64,000 bases of DNA from UBA4285 sp050944355 (lineage in GTDB: Bacteria; Bacillota; Clostridia; Lachnospirales; Lachnospiraceae). The notes below the pieces were generated by a model. It ran no database searches, had not been told where the DNA came from, and saw nothing but the letters and a program-made list of their open reading frames with translations. The DNA is taken from assembly GCA_050944355.1 (NCBI GenBank), contig JBMNQX010000004.1, forward strand, positions 124,001-188,000, written 5' to 3'. The translations under genes and the position numbers were made by a program. Position 1 is the first letter of the stretch. Each line of letters starts with the position of its first letter. Positions 1 through 8,420 of the stretch are shown here, piece after piece.

Positions 1-1070
1 AGCCTGTCAAACATCTTGAGACAGATTCCGCGGATGTAGCTGGAATGGGCTTCATTGCAGTGATAGAACCGCGCGGTGGTGTCCGCGCAGGACAGAATGA
101 TCTCGTGAAGATATTTCCTGTATTTTTCCTGTTCCGCCGGAATCAGAATGCCGCGGATCAGGCAGTCGCTCATGTCCGAGCGCGGTGAGAGAATCATGTC
201 GGCCTGTGTAAAGCCGATCAGCGACAGATACAGCGCCAGCGAGAGGTAGAGAGCCTCTGCTTTCCGGATGCTGATTTTATAGCGCATCGCGATTTCTTCC
301 GGCCGTTGCGCGCGGATCTGATCAAAGAGATCCCGCATTTTCGCAACCGGGATCCGGTACATGTTGTCGGCAAACGGGCAGTCTGTCAGGGCTGCGATGA
401 CGTTGATCATACTGCCGGTGAACACGGCGCTCTTTATGTTGCGGCAGTCCGCTTCCAGGTTGTCATATGTGAGCATGGAGTGGATGTAATCGGCGATCAC
501 ATGCCCGAAGTCGTCGGTCGCCTGCTGAATGCTGCGGAACATCTCTCCGAGCTGCAGGGCGCCCGTCGGAACGGTCATGGAATCGTACATCGTTTTCCCG
601 TTGTAGAATGCGATTCCGACGCTTCCGGCCCCGACAAATGAAAACAGTGTCGTGTCTTTCGGCGGCGTCCCGGATTCGCGGAGTGTGCGGATCATTTCAT
701 AGTAAATGAGTGATTTTTCCTCGTTGTCTTCCAGAACCTCCACGTCAAGCCCTGTGCGGATCTTGATCTGATCCAGCACAAAAGCGCGGTTTTCTGCGCG
801 CCGCAGGGCGTTGGTGGTCACGGCGAGCGTCTGAACGGTGCCGTATCCGCGGATGACACTCTGGAATCCCTCCAGAGCTTTGATCAGCTCGCGGACCGTT
901 GCCTGGCTGACCCGTCCGACAGAATATACGTCGTGTCCGAGCGCGATCGGATAGGACAGAGCCTCCAGCCGGTCCAATTTCCCTTTCCGCACCTGCGCGA
1001 TCTGCATTCGGGCTTCGCTGCTGCCGATGTCGATCAATGCGGCGACTTTCGGATACCTGTCTGATTTCAA
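1..1070 (-). CDS. Ppx/GppA-like phosphatase family protein, 3' end outside window
   Basis: The reading frame starts at a TTG (1068-1070) with AAGGAGG just upstream and runs off the left edge, giving about 356 codons. Residues 12-17 form the first phosphate-binding loop of the ASKHA fold (Ile-Asp-Ile-Gly-Ser), as in exopolyphosphatases and pppGpp phosphatases, and the C-terminal part seen here resembles the rest of the Ppx/GppA domain. The second loop, normally Asp-Ile-Gly-Gly-Gly-Ser-Thr-Glu, reads Phe-Val-Gly-Ala-Gly-Ser-Val-Gly, so the usual acidic residues are missing. Family members hydrolyse polyphosphate or pppGpp. This one may be altered in activity or bind ligand only. It is transcribed away from the GPH symporter gene. 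Confidence 0.82.
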   Translation of the reverse strand, partial: MKSDRYPKVAALIDIGSSEARMQIAQVRKGKLDRLEALSYPIALGHDVYSVGRVSQATVRELIKALEGFQSVIRGYGTVQTLAVTTNALRRAENRAFVLDQIKIRTGLDVEVLEDNEEKSLIYYEMIRTLRESGTPPKDTTLFSFVGAGSVGIAFYNGKTMYDSMTVPTGALQLGEMFRSIQQATDDFGHVIADYIHSMLTYDNLEADCRNIKSAVFTGSMINVIAALTDCPFADNMYRIPVAKMRDLFDQIRAQRPEEIAMRYKISIRKAEALYLSLALYLSLIGFTQADMILSPRSDMSDCLIRGILIPAEQEKYRKYLHEIILSCADTTARFYHCNEAHSSYIRGICLKMFDR

Positions 1071-1117
1071 ATGGTGCCTCCTTTAATGCTTCCTGATAAC
1101 AGGACATATCTGTTTTT

Positions 1118-1126
1118 ATTATATCA
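1118..1126 (-). promoter_or_regulatory. Extended -10 promoter for the Ppx/GppA-like gene
   Basis: On the minus strand TATAAT (1118-1123) is preceded by TGA, giving the extended -10 form TGnTATAAT. It lies about 48 bases upstream of the TTG start. No convincing -35 box is present, which is usual for extended -10 promoters. Confidence 0.55.
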
Positions 1127-1211
1127 TCGGCTATTGTAAAGTTGCTGTGAAATGGGGTTCATTCTATGTAAAATTTTGGCATTATGACTTTTTTTCAGAC
1201 GGACGCTGCTC

Positions 1212-1217
1212 TATAAT
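1212..1217 (+). promoter_or_regulatory. -10 box upstream of the GPH symporter gene
   Basis: A perfect TATAAT predicts a transcript start near 1224. That makes the ATG at 1229 too close to the 5' end to be used with a ribosome site, so the ATGs at 1250 or 1286 are preferred. The -35 region is only T-rich. Confidence 0.45.
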
Positions 1218-1285
1218 GGGTACAGATTATGGGAACCCGGAGGCAGGGTATGGGTTTCCAAATATTGATATTGAAAGAGGCTGAT

Positions 1286-2773
1286 ATGCAAAAGATAAGC
1301 GGCAGAAAACCGTCCAACAGTCTGGGCGCCCAGATGCTGTACGGTATGGCGGAATTTTCAGGCGGCGGCGCCTTCGTCATCATCAACACCTTCTTTACGG
1401 TGTTTATGACCAAAGCGCTCGGAATGCCGGCGGCACTGGCAGCGTTCATTCCGCTGATAGGACATGTATGGGACGCCGTGACGGACCCGATCATGGGCAA
1501 CATTGTGGACCGTTCCACATCAAGATTCGGCGCGAAGCGTTTTTATATTCTTGTCGGCGGTCTGCTCACGTCGGTGGCGTTCATCCTGCTGTGGCTGACG
1601 ATTCCGACCGATAACCTGGCAGTCGAGTTTATATTCTACGTGCTGATGTATGTGCTGTTCTCGACAGCATTTACCATCATAATGGTTCCGTACAACGGGC
1701 TGCTGCCGGACATGGTCGAAGACTACGCGATGCGCTCGAAGTTCTCGAATGTGCGCATGCTGTGGTCGACATTCGGCTCCATGGTCTCCGGCCTCGTTCC
1801 GTCGCTGATGATCAAGGACAACACGGATGCCGCGTCGTATCTGCAGGTCGCGTTTCTCTTTGCCATTCTGTACGGCGTCACGTCGCTCGGGACATTTGCC
1901 GGGACGTGGGAAAAGCAGAAGGAGCCGGTCAAGTCGAGTCTGGGCGAGAGTTTCGTGCAGGCGGCGAGTGTGTTCAAGAGCCGGTCGTTCAGGATTTTCG
2001 TCGGCATTTATCTGACGGGCCAGTGCGGAACGGACTTCGTGTCTGGCATGGCGGTCTACTATGTCGACGATGTTCTCAACGGATATTCCAAAAACTATAT
2101 GGTCTACCTGATGGCGACCATGCTGATCGCGCAGCTCATCGGCATGCTGATTTTCGGGCCGATCATGGCAAAGACTTCCAAGCGGACCACAATTCTCATC
2201 GGCGCGCCGATCCGCATCGTGGCCATGCTTTTGCTCCTGTTCTTCTCCTATGAAGGAGCCGACATCGTTCCGATTCTCATTCTGACATTCTTCGTGGGCG
2301 CCGGCAACGCGGCGACTCTGACCAGTATTTTCGCGATCATGGCGGACATGGCGGATGTGGACGAGCTGATGACGTCGGTGCGCCGCCCGGGCACGGTTTC
2401 GGGCATGGCGACATTTGCCAGAAAGATTTCGTCGGGACTGTCCTCGGCCTGCATCGGATGGCTGATCGCGGCGGTCGGATATGACTCGTCCCTCGCTTCG
2501 CAGGGGCTGCGCCAGTCGGCGTTTACACAGCGGGGCATCGCGCTTATCTATGTCTTCGTTCCGGTAATTCTGGTGACCGGCCTCTTTATTCTCGGCCTGC
2601 GTTTTCCGATTCAGCGCCATGAGTTTGAGGTGGTTCAGAAGGAAATTGCCCGCCGCAGAGGCGAGGATTCCTCCGTGACGACAGAGGAAGAGAAGAAGAT
2701 CTGCGAGCGCGTGACCGGCATCGCGTACGACAGGCTCTGGAGCAGGGACAACATGACATTCAGGAAGTCCTGA
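1286..2773 (+). CDS. GPH-family (MelB-like) sugar:cation symporter
   Basis: A 495-residue polytopic membrane protein of the glycoside-pentoside-hexuronide:cation symporter family in the major facilitator superfamily. The family signature Asp-Pro-x-x-Gly-x-x-x-Asp-Arg-x-x-Ser-Arg-x-Gly is at residues 67-82. It should import a glycoside or oligosaccharide with Na+ or H+; the substrate cannot be read from sequence. The start at 1286 has AAGAGG five bases upstream and gives the N-terminus usual for the family. ATG 1250, also with a good GGAGG, would add 12 residues. It stands alone, with its own -10 box and no glycosidase partner next to it. Confidence 0.85.
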   Translation: MQKISGRKPSNSLGAQMLYGMAEFSGGGAFVIINTFFTVFMTKALGMPAALAAFIPLIGHVWDAVTDPIMGNIVDRSTSRFGAKRFYILVGGLLTSVAFILLWLTIPTDNLAVEFIFYVLMYVLFSTAFTIIMVPYNGLLPDMVEDYAMRSKFSNVRMLWSTFGSMVSGLVPSLMIKDNTDAASYLQVAFLFAILYGVTSLGTFAGTWEKQKEPVKSSLGESFVQAASVFKSRSFRIFVGIYLTGQCGTDFVSGMAVYYVDDVLNGYSKNYMVYLMATMLIAQLIGMLIFGPIMAKTSKRTTILIGAPIRIVAMLLLLFFSYEGADIVPILILTFFVGAGNAATLTSIFAIMADMADVDELMTSVRRPGTVSGMATFARKISSGLSSACIGWLIAAVGYDSSLASQGLRQSAFTQRGIALIYVFVPVILVTGLFILGLRFPIQRHEFEVVQKEIARRRGEDSSVTTEEEKKICERVTGIAYDRLWSRDNMTFRKS

Positions 2774-2848
2774 CCGGTCTGCTGCCGCGATGACAAATGT
2801 GCGGACGTCCCGCAAATCTGGTTATATAAAAATATCAAAAACTGGTAA

Positions 2849-2876
2849 TTGCCATAATACCAAATCCGGATATACT
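2849..2876 (+). promoter_or_regulatory. Promoter for the ECF S-component gene
   Basis: TTGCCA (2849-2854) and TATACT (2871-2876) are separated by 16 bases, about 50 bases upstream of the start codon. The leader is too short for a flavin or cobalamin riboswitch and I see no conserved aptamer in it. Confidence 0.5.
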
Positions 2877-2928
2877 TGGATACATAATCTGCGAGAGCAG
2901 AAATCAAGTGAAAAGAGAGGGTTTGAGT

Positions 2929-3543
2929 ATGGCATCTACAGCAGCAGGCACGGCAAAGCCGCATGAAAAATCTGAAAATCTGAAAAAACTGGCGTTTGCG
3001 GCCGTTTTCGCGGCAATCACATATGTAGTATTTACATTCCTTTCCATCCGGATTCCGACGCCGGGAGGCGGGCAGGTTTCCGTACATCTCGGAAACGCAT
3101 TTGTCGTTCTGGGCGCCCTGTTCCTGGGGAGCGTGTACGGCGGTCTCGGCGGCGCCATCGGCCTGACGATCGCGGATCTGATCGATCCGGTTTACATTGT
3201 CGAGGCTCCGGTGACGTTTATCGTTAAATTCCTGATGGGCGTCATCGTCGGACTGATCGCCCACAAGGCAGGCCACATCACGACCCGCACCGACCGGAAA
3301 GGAATCCTGGGCTGGGTGATTGCGGCGACCATCGTCGGACTTCTGTTCAATGTATTCGTCGATCCGTCGCTCCGCTACGTGTACAAAATCGTAGTTCTCG
3401 GAAAAGCGGCTGCGGATGTGTCATTTGCCATCAATTTCGGCGTGACGGTCATCAATTCAGTCGTATCCGCCGTGATTGTCGTAGTGCTCTACATGGCGCT
3501 GCGCAAGCCGTTCAAGAAGATGGGACTGTTCTTCACGTTCTGA
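2929..3543 (+). CDS. ECF-type transporter S component (riboflavin-type family)
   Basis: A 204-residue membrane protein with a soluble N-terminal stretch of about 25 residues, then five or six hydrophobic segments. The helix near residue 22 rich in Ala and Phe and the Gly-rich stretch around residues 55-85 match the substrate-binding S subunits of energy-coupling-factor vitamin transporters (PF07155-like). It would bind its vitamin and dock on a shared EcfAA'T module encoded elsewhere. The start is ATG 2929 with an AGAGAGG site. GTG 2908 in the same frame has no ribosome site. No riboswitch is visible, so the vitamin cannot be assigned. The gene is monocistronic and followed by a terminator. 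Confidence 0.78.
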   Translation: MASTAAGTAKPHEKSENLKKLAFAAVFAAITYVVFTFLSIRIPTPGGGQVSVHLGNAFVVLGALFLGSVYGGLGGAIGLTIADLIDPVYIVEAPVTFIVKFLMGVIVGLIAHKAGHITTRTDRKGILGWVIAATIVGLLFNVFVDPSLRYVYKIVVLGKAAADVSFAINFGVTVINSVVSAVIVVVLYMALRKPFKKMGLFFTF

Positions 3544-3597
3544 GATTTTCCTGCGGGGCAGCAGGATCCGGGACGTGCGTATTTCAGATAACATATG

Positions 3598-3636
3598 AAA
3601 CAGGACTGTTGTCAGAGGGGCAGCGGTCCTGTTTTT
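3598..3636 (+). terminator. Intrinsic terminator after the ECF S-component gene
   Basis: A nine-base stem, AAACAGGAC (3598-3606) with GTCCTGTTT (3626-3634), closes an about 19-base loop and runs into a T tract. It shows that the open frame over this stretch is not part of the next gene. Confidence 0.7.
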
Positions 3637-3660
3637 GTCATTCCGGGATTGTTGTCATCG

Positions 3661-3689
3661 TTGCCGCGGAGGCGGAAAGCGATTATAAT
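3661..3689 (+). promoter_or_regulatory. Sigma-70-type promoter for the rhodanese-TtcA gene
   Basis: TTGCCG (3661-3666) and a perfect TATAAT (3684-3689) are spaced by exactly 17 bases, predicting a start near 3696. This lies between the preceding terminator and ATG 3742 and fixes the true start of the downstream gene. Confidence 0.8.
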
Positions 3690-3741
3690 ACTCTCGTTAT
3701 GTCAGGGACCCGATGGAACGGGGCCGGCTGCGAGGAACGAT

Positions 3742-5022
3742 ATGGAACTGAGAGAACTTGTGAAAACGGAACACTGCAGCTGGGATCAGCTGGATGAAGT
3801 GCCGGAGACCTCATATCTGCTGCTGGATATCCGGGAGGACGATCAGCTGCATTATGGAGTTGTGCCGGAGGCAGTGCACGTGGCGCAAAGTCATTTCCCT
3901 GTCGAAGCCGGAGGGTATCAGAACGACGAGCAAGAGACTGCCCGGATTCTGAAAAAGATCATCTATGCGGCGTCGGGCCGCCCGGTCTGCGTCTTCTGCG
4001 CGTCCGGGGTGCGCTCGGGTGCGGCGGCGGAGTGGCTCGCGCGGGAAAGCGGCCTCACGGTGTACAACATGCTGGGCGGCTATGCGTCCTGGGTGCTCCA
4101 CGCCTTTCACACGGAAGAGCAGAACAGCCCGGAAGCGCGCCTTGAGCGGACAAGACAAATCGAGCAGAGCATCCGCAAGACCTTTCACAAGCCGATCCTC
4201 TCGAAATTTACAAAAGCCGTGCGGACCTATGAGCTGGTCAGACCGGGGGACCGGATTGCCGTCTGCATATCGGGCGGCAAGGACTCGATGCTGATGGCCA
4301 AGTGTTTTCAGGAGCTGAAGCGGCAGAACAAGTTCGACTTCGATGTGACGTATCTGTGCATGGATCCCGGCTACAATGAGACGAACAGGCATATAATAGA
4401 GAGAAATGCGCAGATTCTGGGGATCCCGATCGTCTATTTCAAATCGGACATTTTCGACACGGTTGACAAGGTGCCGAAATCGCCCTGTTATCTCTGCGCC
4501 AGGATGCGGCGCGGGTATCTTTACAGCAAGGCGCAGGAGCTTGGCTGCAACAAGATTGCGCTGGGCCACCACTACGACGACGTCATCGAGACGACGCTCA
4601 TGGGGATGCTCTACGGCGCTCAGATTCAGACCATGATGCCGAAGCTTCACAGCACGAATTTTCCGGGGATGGAACTGATCCGGCCGATGTATCTGGTCCG
4701 CGAGGATGACATCAAGCGCTGGCGGGATGCCAACAACTTACATTTCCTGCAGTGTGCCTGCCATTTTACGGAAACGTGTACGACCTGCGCGTCCGACGGG
4801 ACGACCAATTCGGCGCGCCTCGCCACGAAAAAACTCATCCGGCAGATGAAGAAAGACAATCCGTTCGTGGAGAGCAACATTTTCAACTCCATGACAAATG
4901 TGAATCTTTCCACGGTTCTGGCGTACAAGAAGGACGGCGTCACACACAGTTTTCTGGACGATTATGATAAGAAGGAAAGCGGAGCGGAAGACGGGAACGC
5001 GAAAGAGGAGATGAGCGAATGA
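3742..5022 (+). CDS. Rhodanese domain fused to a TtcA-like tRNA sulfurtransferase (PP-loop ATPase)
   Basis: A 426-residue two-domain protein. Residues 1-125 form a rhodanese domain with an active-site loop Cys86-Ala-Ser-Gly-Val-Arg-Ser. Residues 150-400 form a TtcA-like adenylating domain with the PP-loop Ser-Gly-Gly-Lys-Asp-Ser at 177-182, the Cys249-x-x-Cys252 pair and a further Cys cluster near residue 345, as expected for a [4Fe-4S]-dependent 2-thiocytidine synthase. TtcA thiolates cytidine 32 of tRNA; the fused rhodanese could hand over persulfide sulfur directly. ATG 3742 is chosen because the promoter ends at 3689, the preceding terminator spans 3598-3636, and GAGGA sits just upstream. 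The stop overlaps the LysR start as ATGA. Confidence 0.85.
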   Translation: MELRELVKTEHCSWDQLDEVPETSYLLLDIREDDQLHYGVVPEAVHVAQSHFPVEAGGYQNDEQETARILKKIIYAASGRPVCVFCASGVRSGAAAEWLARESGLTVYNMLGGYASWVLHAFHTEEQNSPEARLERTRQIEQSIRKTFHKPILSKFTKAVRTYELVRPGDRIAVCISGGKDSMLMAKCFQELKRQNKFDFDVTYLCMDPGYNETNRHIIERNAQILGIPIVYFKSDIFDTVDKVPKSPCYLCARMRRGYLYSKAQELGCNKIALGHHYDDVIETTLMGMLYGAQIQTMMPKLHSTNFPGMELIRPMYLVREDDIKRWRDANNLHFLQCACHFTETCTTCASDGTTNSARLATKKLIRQMKKDNPFVESNIFNSMTNVNLSTVLAYKKDGVTHSFLDDYDKKESGAEDGNAKEEMSE

Positions 5023-5930
5023 CACTGCAGCAGCTTCGATATGCGGTCATGGTGGCCGACCAGCATTCCATGAACAAGGCGGCCGAGAAATTGTTCATCA
5101 CACAGCCGAGCCTCAGCAATGCCATCCGGGAACTCGAAGAAGAGCTTGGAATCGAAATCTTCATCCGGTCCAACCGGGGCGTGATTCTGACGCCGGACGG
5201 CGAGGAATTCCTCGGTTACGCGCGGCAGATGATGGAGCATTACCGGCTGATTATGGACCGCTTTGTGAGCAAGTCGGATTCCAAAGAGAAGTTCTCTGTC
5301 TCGGCGCAGCATTATTCATTTGCCGTGGAGGCGTTCATCAAGCTGGTCCGCGAATACGGATTCGGCAAATATGAATTTGCCATGCATGAGACGAAGACAG
5401 GCGAGGTGATCAGCAACGTCAGGACGCTGAAGAGCGAGGTCGGCGTGCTGTACGAGAACGATTTCAACCGCGAGGTTCTCGAGAAGATCTTCCGCCGCGA
5501 TGAGCTGGAGTTTGTGCCGCTGTTTGACTGTCACATCTGCGTCTTTCTCGCAAAAAATCATCCGCTGGCTTCCCAGAAGAAGATCACGATGGAACAGCTC
5601 GCGGATTATCCGTGCTGTTCGTTTGAGCAGGGCGACAACAATTCCTTTTACTTCGCCGAGGAAGTCATGCCGACGTATGACTACAAGAAAGTGCTCAAGG
5701 CGGATGACCGGGCGACGTTCCTGAATTTCATGGTCGGCCTGAACGCATACACCCTCTGTTCAGGTCTGATCTGCGAGGAACTGAACGGCGAAGAGTACAC
5801 GGCGATTCCGCTGGACACCAAAGAGACAATGACGATCGGGTACATCAAGCTCTCCCGGATGCCGCTTTCGTCGATCGCGCAGAAATATATCGCGCTTCTG
5901 GAAAAGTATCAGGACAAAGTGGTATCATAA
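5019..5930 (+). CDS. LysR-family transcriptional regulator
   Basis: A 303-residue protein with an N-terminal winged helix-turn-helix (residues 1-60, with the typical 'MNKAAEKLFITQPSLSNAI' helix pair) and a periplasmic-binding-protein-like effector domain (residues 90-300). It overlaps the stop of the rhodanese-TtcA gene by four bases (ATGA), so the two are probably translated together. Members usually control neighbouring genes in response to a small metabolite. Because of the coupling to a sulfur-transfer gene, a sulfur compound such as cysteine or O-acetylserine is possible, but that is inference only. Target and ligand are unknown. Confidence 0.88.
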   Translation: MTLQQLRYAVMVADQHSMNKAAEKLFITQPSLSNAIRELEEELGIEIFIRSNRGVILTPDGEEFLGYARQMMEHYRLIMDRFVSKSDSKEKFSVSAQHYSFAVEAFIKLVREYGFGKYEFAMHETKTGEVISNVRTLKSEVGVLYENDFNREVLEKIFRRDELEFVPLFDCHICVFLAKNHPLASQKKITMEQLADYPCCSFEQGDNNSFYFAEEVMPTYDYKKVLKADDRATFLNFMVGLNAYTLCSGLICEELNGEEYTAIPLDTKETMTIGYIKLSRMPLSSIAQKYIALLEKYQDKVVS

Positions 5931-5960
5931 CAATCAATGCCTGAGGAAAGGAGATCACGC

Positions 5961-6074
5961 ATGAGCACAGCCGAACTGCTGGATGAACTGAACAGACGCA
6001 CGAAGTCCCGGCTGGCTTTCCGCGACATTCTTCTCGCCGGATATGGTCTCGCGAGAGACGACTGCCTTTTCTGA
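5961..6074 (+). CDS. Small ORF, 37 residues, unknown function
   Basis: An ATG with a clear Shine-Dalgarno (AAAGGAG, seven bases upstream) opens a 37-codon frame lying exactly between the LysR gene and the SLC13-type transporter gene, with no overlap. The predicted peptide is charged and amphipathic, with Leu and Arg repeats in its first half and a Cys near the end. I recognise no family. It could be a small protein, a leader peptide for the transporter gene, or the remnant of a longer gene. Confidence 0.4.
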   Translation: MSTAELLDELNRRTKSRLAFRDILLAGYGLARDDCLF

Positions 6075-6131
6075 CTTCAGAACGTATGGCGTTTTACGCT
6101 CAATCCATCTGAATTCAGAAAGGCACAGAAT

Positions 6132-7409
6132 ATGAAACTGGCAGCACTTATTATATTTGTGACTATGTATGTGCTCATGATCATCTTCATGAAGCACATG
6201 AGAGTCCGCACCGGCATTGTACTGGCAGCGGCCGTGATCTTCATCGCCACCGGAATTCTTCCGCTGCGTGATATCGCCGGATCCATCAACTGGAACGTTC
6301 TCCTCATGATGGCCGGCACCATGATCCTGGTAGACTACTTCATCGACTCGAAGATGCCCAACCGCATGGCAGACATCATCCTTGACAAATGCAAGAACGT
6401 CTGCTCGGTCATCATCGCCATGTCCATCTTCGCTGGCGTGATTTCCGCGTTCATCGACAACGTGGCGACAGTTGTCATGGTCGCCCCTGTCGGCCTTGCG
6501 ATCTGCAAGAAACTGAAGATCAATCCGACCGGCATGATCCTCTCGATCGCGGTTTCCAGCAACCTGCAGGGCGCGGCGACGCTGGTCGGCGACACCACGT
6601 CGATCATGCTCGGCGCCTACGCGGGCATGGACTTCACGAGCTTCTTCTGGATGAACGGCCGTCCCGGCATTTTCTTTGCCGTCGAGCTCGGAGCTCTGGC
6701 GACTGTCCCGATCATGATGTTCCTTTTCCGGAAGGAAAAGGATCCCGTCGAGGCGACGGAGAAGACGGAAGTCAAGGATTATTTCCCGACGTTTATGCTG
6801 GTCGGTCTTGTGGCGGCACTGATCGCGGTGTCCTTTGTGCCGAACAAACCGGACATCACCAACGGCGTGATCTGCTGCCTGTTTGCGGTCGTCACCGGAA
6901 TCTACGAGGTGATCCGCACCGGCAGCACGGAAAAGATGCTGCACGCGATCGCGAGCGTTGACGTCGAGACCCTGCTCATGCTGTTCGGACTGTTTCTTGT
7001 CATCGGCGGCGTCACCTCCGTCGGCCTGATTGACGACGCGGCCGATCTCATCGCGCAGCTGGGCGGCAATAACCTTTTCCTGCTCTACACCATCATCGTG
7101 TGGGGATCTGTGCTGATTTCCGCTTTCGTCGATAACATTCCGTATGTCGCGACGATGCTCCCGGTCATCGAGAGCATTACAGGAACGCTCGGAATCGAGC
7201 CGTATCTGCTGTATTTCGGCCTGCTCTCCGGCGCGACGCTCGGCGGCAACCTGACGCCGTTCGGCGCTTCCGCCAATATCGCCGCGAGCGGAATCCTGAG
7301 CAAGGAAGGATATACGCCGTCATTCAAAGATTTCGCGAGGATCGGCATTCCATTTACACTGACAGCTGTCCTGGTGGGTTATATCTTCATCTGGGCTGTC
7401 TGGCACTGA
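6132..7409 (+). CDS. SLC13/ArsB/NhaD-type ion or anion transporter
   Basis: A 425-residue protein with 11 or 12 predicted membrane helices of the ion transporter superfamily (CitMHS/ArsB/NhaD-like, PF03600). The two inverted halves each carry a helix break with a conserved Asn-Val-Ala/Asn-Ile-Pro motif: 'FIDNVATVVM' near residue 113 and 'FVDNIPYVATM' near 335. The Gly-rich 'GATLGGNLTPFGASANI' near residue 367 is typical of NhaD/ArsB relatives. Possible roles are Na+/H+ exchange or efflux or uptake of an oxyanion or dicarboxylate. No arsR, arsA or sulfate genes lie nearby. The ribosome site is GAAAGG. A UUCG hairpin follows the stop. Confidence 0.75.
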   Translation: MKLAALIIFVTMYVLMIIFMKHMRVRTGIVLAAAVIFIATGILPLRDIAGSINWNVLLMMAGTMILVDYFIDSKMPNRMADIILDKCKNVCSVIIAMSIFAGVISAFIDNVATVVMVAPVGLAICKKLKINPTGMILSIAVSSNLQGAATLVGDTTSIMLGAYAGMDFTSFFWMNGRPGIFFAVELGALATVPIMMFLFRKEKDPVEATEKTEVKDYFPTFMLVGLVAALIAVSFVPNKPDITNGVICCLFAVVTGIYEVIRTGSTEKMLHAIASVDVETLLMLFGLFLVIGGVTSVGLIDDAADLIAQLGGNNLFLLYTIIVWGSVLISAFVDNIPYVATMLPVIESITGTLGIEPYLLYFGLLSGATLGGNLTPFGASANIAASGILSKEGYTPSFKDFARIGIPFTLTAVLVGYIFIWAVWH

Positions 7410-7414
7410 GACAA

Positions 7415-7432
7415 ACCGGCGTTCGCGCCGGT
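7415..7432 (+). other. Seven-base-pair UUCG hairpin between transporter and NYN gene
   Basis: ACCGGCG (7415-7421), loop TTCG, CGCCGGT (7426-7432) form a perfect hairpin. No T tract follows, so it is not a standard terminator. It may stabilise an mRNA end or slow RNA polymerase between the two genes. Confidence 0.55.
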
Positions 7433-7451
7433 GAGATGAAAGAAAAAACAT

Positions 7452-8420
7452 ATGAATACTGACGACAAAAAATACGCGGTTCTGGTGGATTCGGACAACA
7501 TTTCGTCCCGCTATCTGCCCTGCATCATCGACGAGATGACAAAGTACGGAACCGTGACTTACAAACGGGTCTATGGCGACTGGACGAGCCCGCAGAACGC
7601 GAAGTGGAGGGAAGAACTCCTTGAGAATTCTTTCACGCCGATTCAGCAGTTCCGCAACACGGTCGGGAAAAACGCCACGGACTCGACGCTGATTATCGAC
7701 GCCATGGATATCCTGTACTCGGACCGGGTTGACGGTTTCTGCATCGTGTCCAGCGACGGCGATTTTACACGACTCGCCGGGCGCCTCAGAGAGTCCGGCA
7801 TGGATGTGATCGGGATGGGCGAGAGCAAGACGCCGCGGTCTTTCCGCGCGGCCTGCTCGGTCTTCACCGATCTGGAAATTTTATACGACTCCGGAAACGA
7901 CAATTCCAATGAGAATATCTCGACCGGAAACAGCCGCAAGCGCAACGTGGTGAAGCAGAGCAAGATCGAAAACGCGATCATCGAGATCATCACGGAAAAT
8001 GACAACCGCGGCCGTTCCACGGCACTCGGCGAAATCGGGAGCCGTCTTCAGAAGAAATATTCCGATTTCGACGTCCGCAATTACGGTTACAGTTCGCTCT
8101 CGACGTTCATCGGAGATATGAACAGCTTCACGCTGCGCAAACGCAATTCGACATTTATCGTGGAGATGAAAGAGGACGATTCAGCCCGCCGGGAACTCGT
8201 AAACTACATCGTAAAGACCGCGAAGAGCGGCGGAGCAAACGGCGTGGATCTTGGATCGCTCGGGCAGAAACTGCACAAGCAGTTCCCGAAATTCAAAGTC
8301 AGGGAATTCGGCTACGCAACGCTTGGCAAATTTATGTCCGCCCTTCCGGAGGTCGACATCGTGGATGTTGATGAAAATCACAAAAATGTGGTGGTGAAAA
8401 AGGAAGTGCAGGAGTCATGA
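7452..8420 (+). CDS. NYN-domain protein with two LOTUS/OST-HTH-like domains
   Basis: A 322-residue protein. Residues 1-145 form a NYN (LabA/DUF88, PIN-like) domain: Val-Asp-Ser-Asp-Asn near residues 12-16, then Asp-Ser-Thr-Leu-Ile-Ile-Asp-Ala near 76-83 and Ser-Ser-Asp-Gly-Asp-Phe near 99-104, which place the acidic residues for metal-dependent RNA cleavage. Two LOTUS-like modules follow (about 175-245 and 250-320), each with the Tyr/Phe-Gly-Tyr-x-x-Leu-x-x-Phe core. LOTUS domains bind RNA, including G-rich RNA, so the likely role is RNA recognition plus processing. The start has only a weak upstream site. It is coupled to the next gene by ATGA. Confidence 0.85.
   Translation: MNTDDKKYAVLVDSDNISSRYLPCIIDEMTKYGTVTYKRVYGDWTSPQNAKWREELLENSFTPIQQFRNTVGKNATDSTLIIDAMDILYSDRVDGFCIVSSDGDFTRLAGRLRESGMDVIGMGESKTPRSFRAACSVFTDLEILYDSGNDNSNENISTGNSRKRNVVKQSKIENAIIEIITENDNRGRSTALGEIGSRLQKKYSDFDVRNYGYSSLSTFIGDMNSFTLRKRNSTFIVEMKEDDSARRELVNYIVKTAKSGGANGVDLGSLGQKLHKQFPKFKVREFGYATLGKFMSALPEVDIVDVDENHKNVVVKKEVQES

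Noticed and set aside
745..1107. Minus-strand ORF of 120 residues
   Set aside because: It is out of frame with the Ppx/GppA-like gene on the same strand, is Arg-rich with no domain, and has no ribosome site.
1520..2815. Minus-strand ORF of 431 residues opposite the GPH symporter
   Set aside because: Rich in Arg and His with no hydrophobic or domain pattern; an antisense shadow of a GC-rich gene.
2774..2928. Vitamin riboswitch before the ECF S-component gene
   Set aside because: The transcribed leader is only about 45 bases and shows no FMN, TPP, folate or cobalamin aptamer pattern.
3595..3741. N-terminal extension of the rhodanese-TtcA protein
   Set aside because: This open stretch contains the upstream terminator and the gene's own promoter, so it cannot be translated from that transcript.
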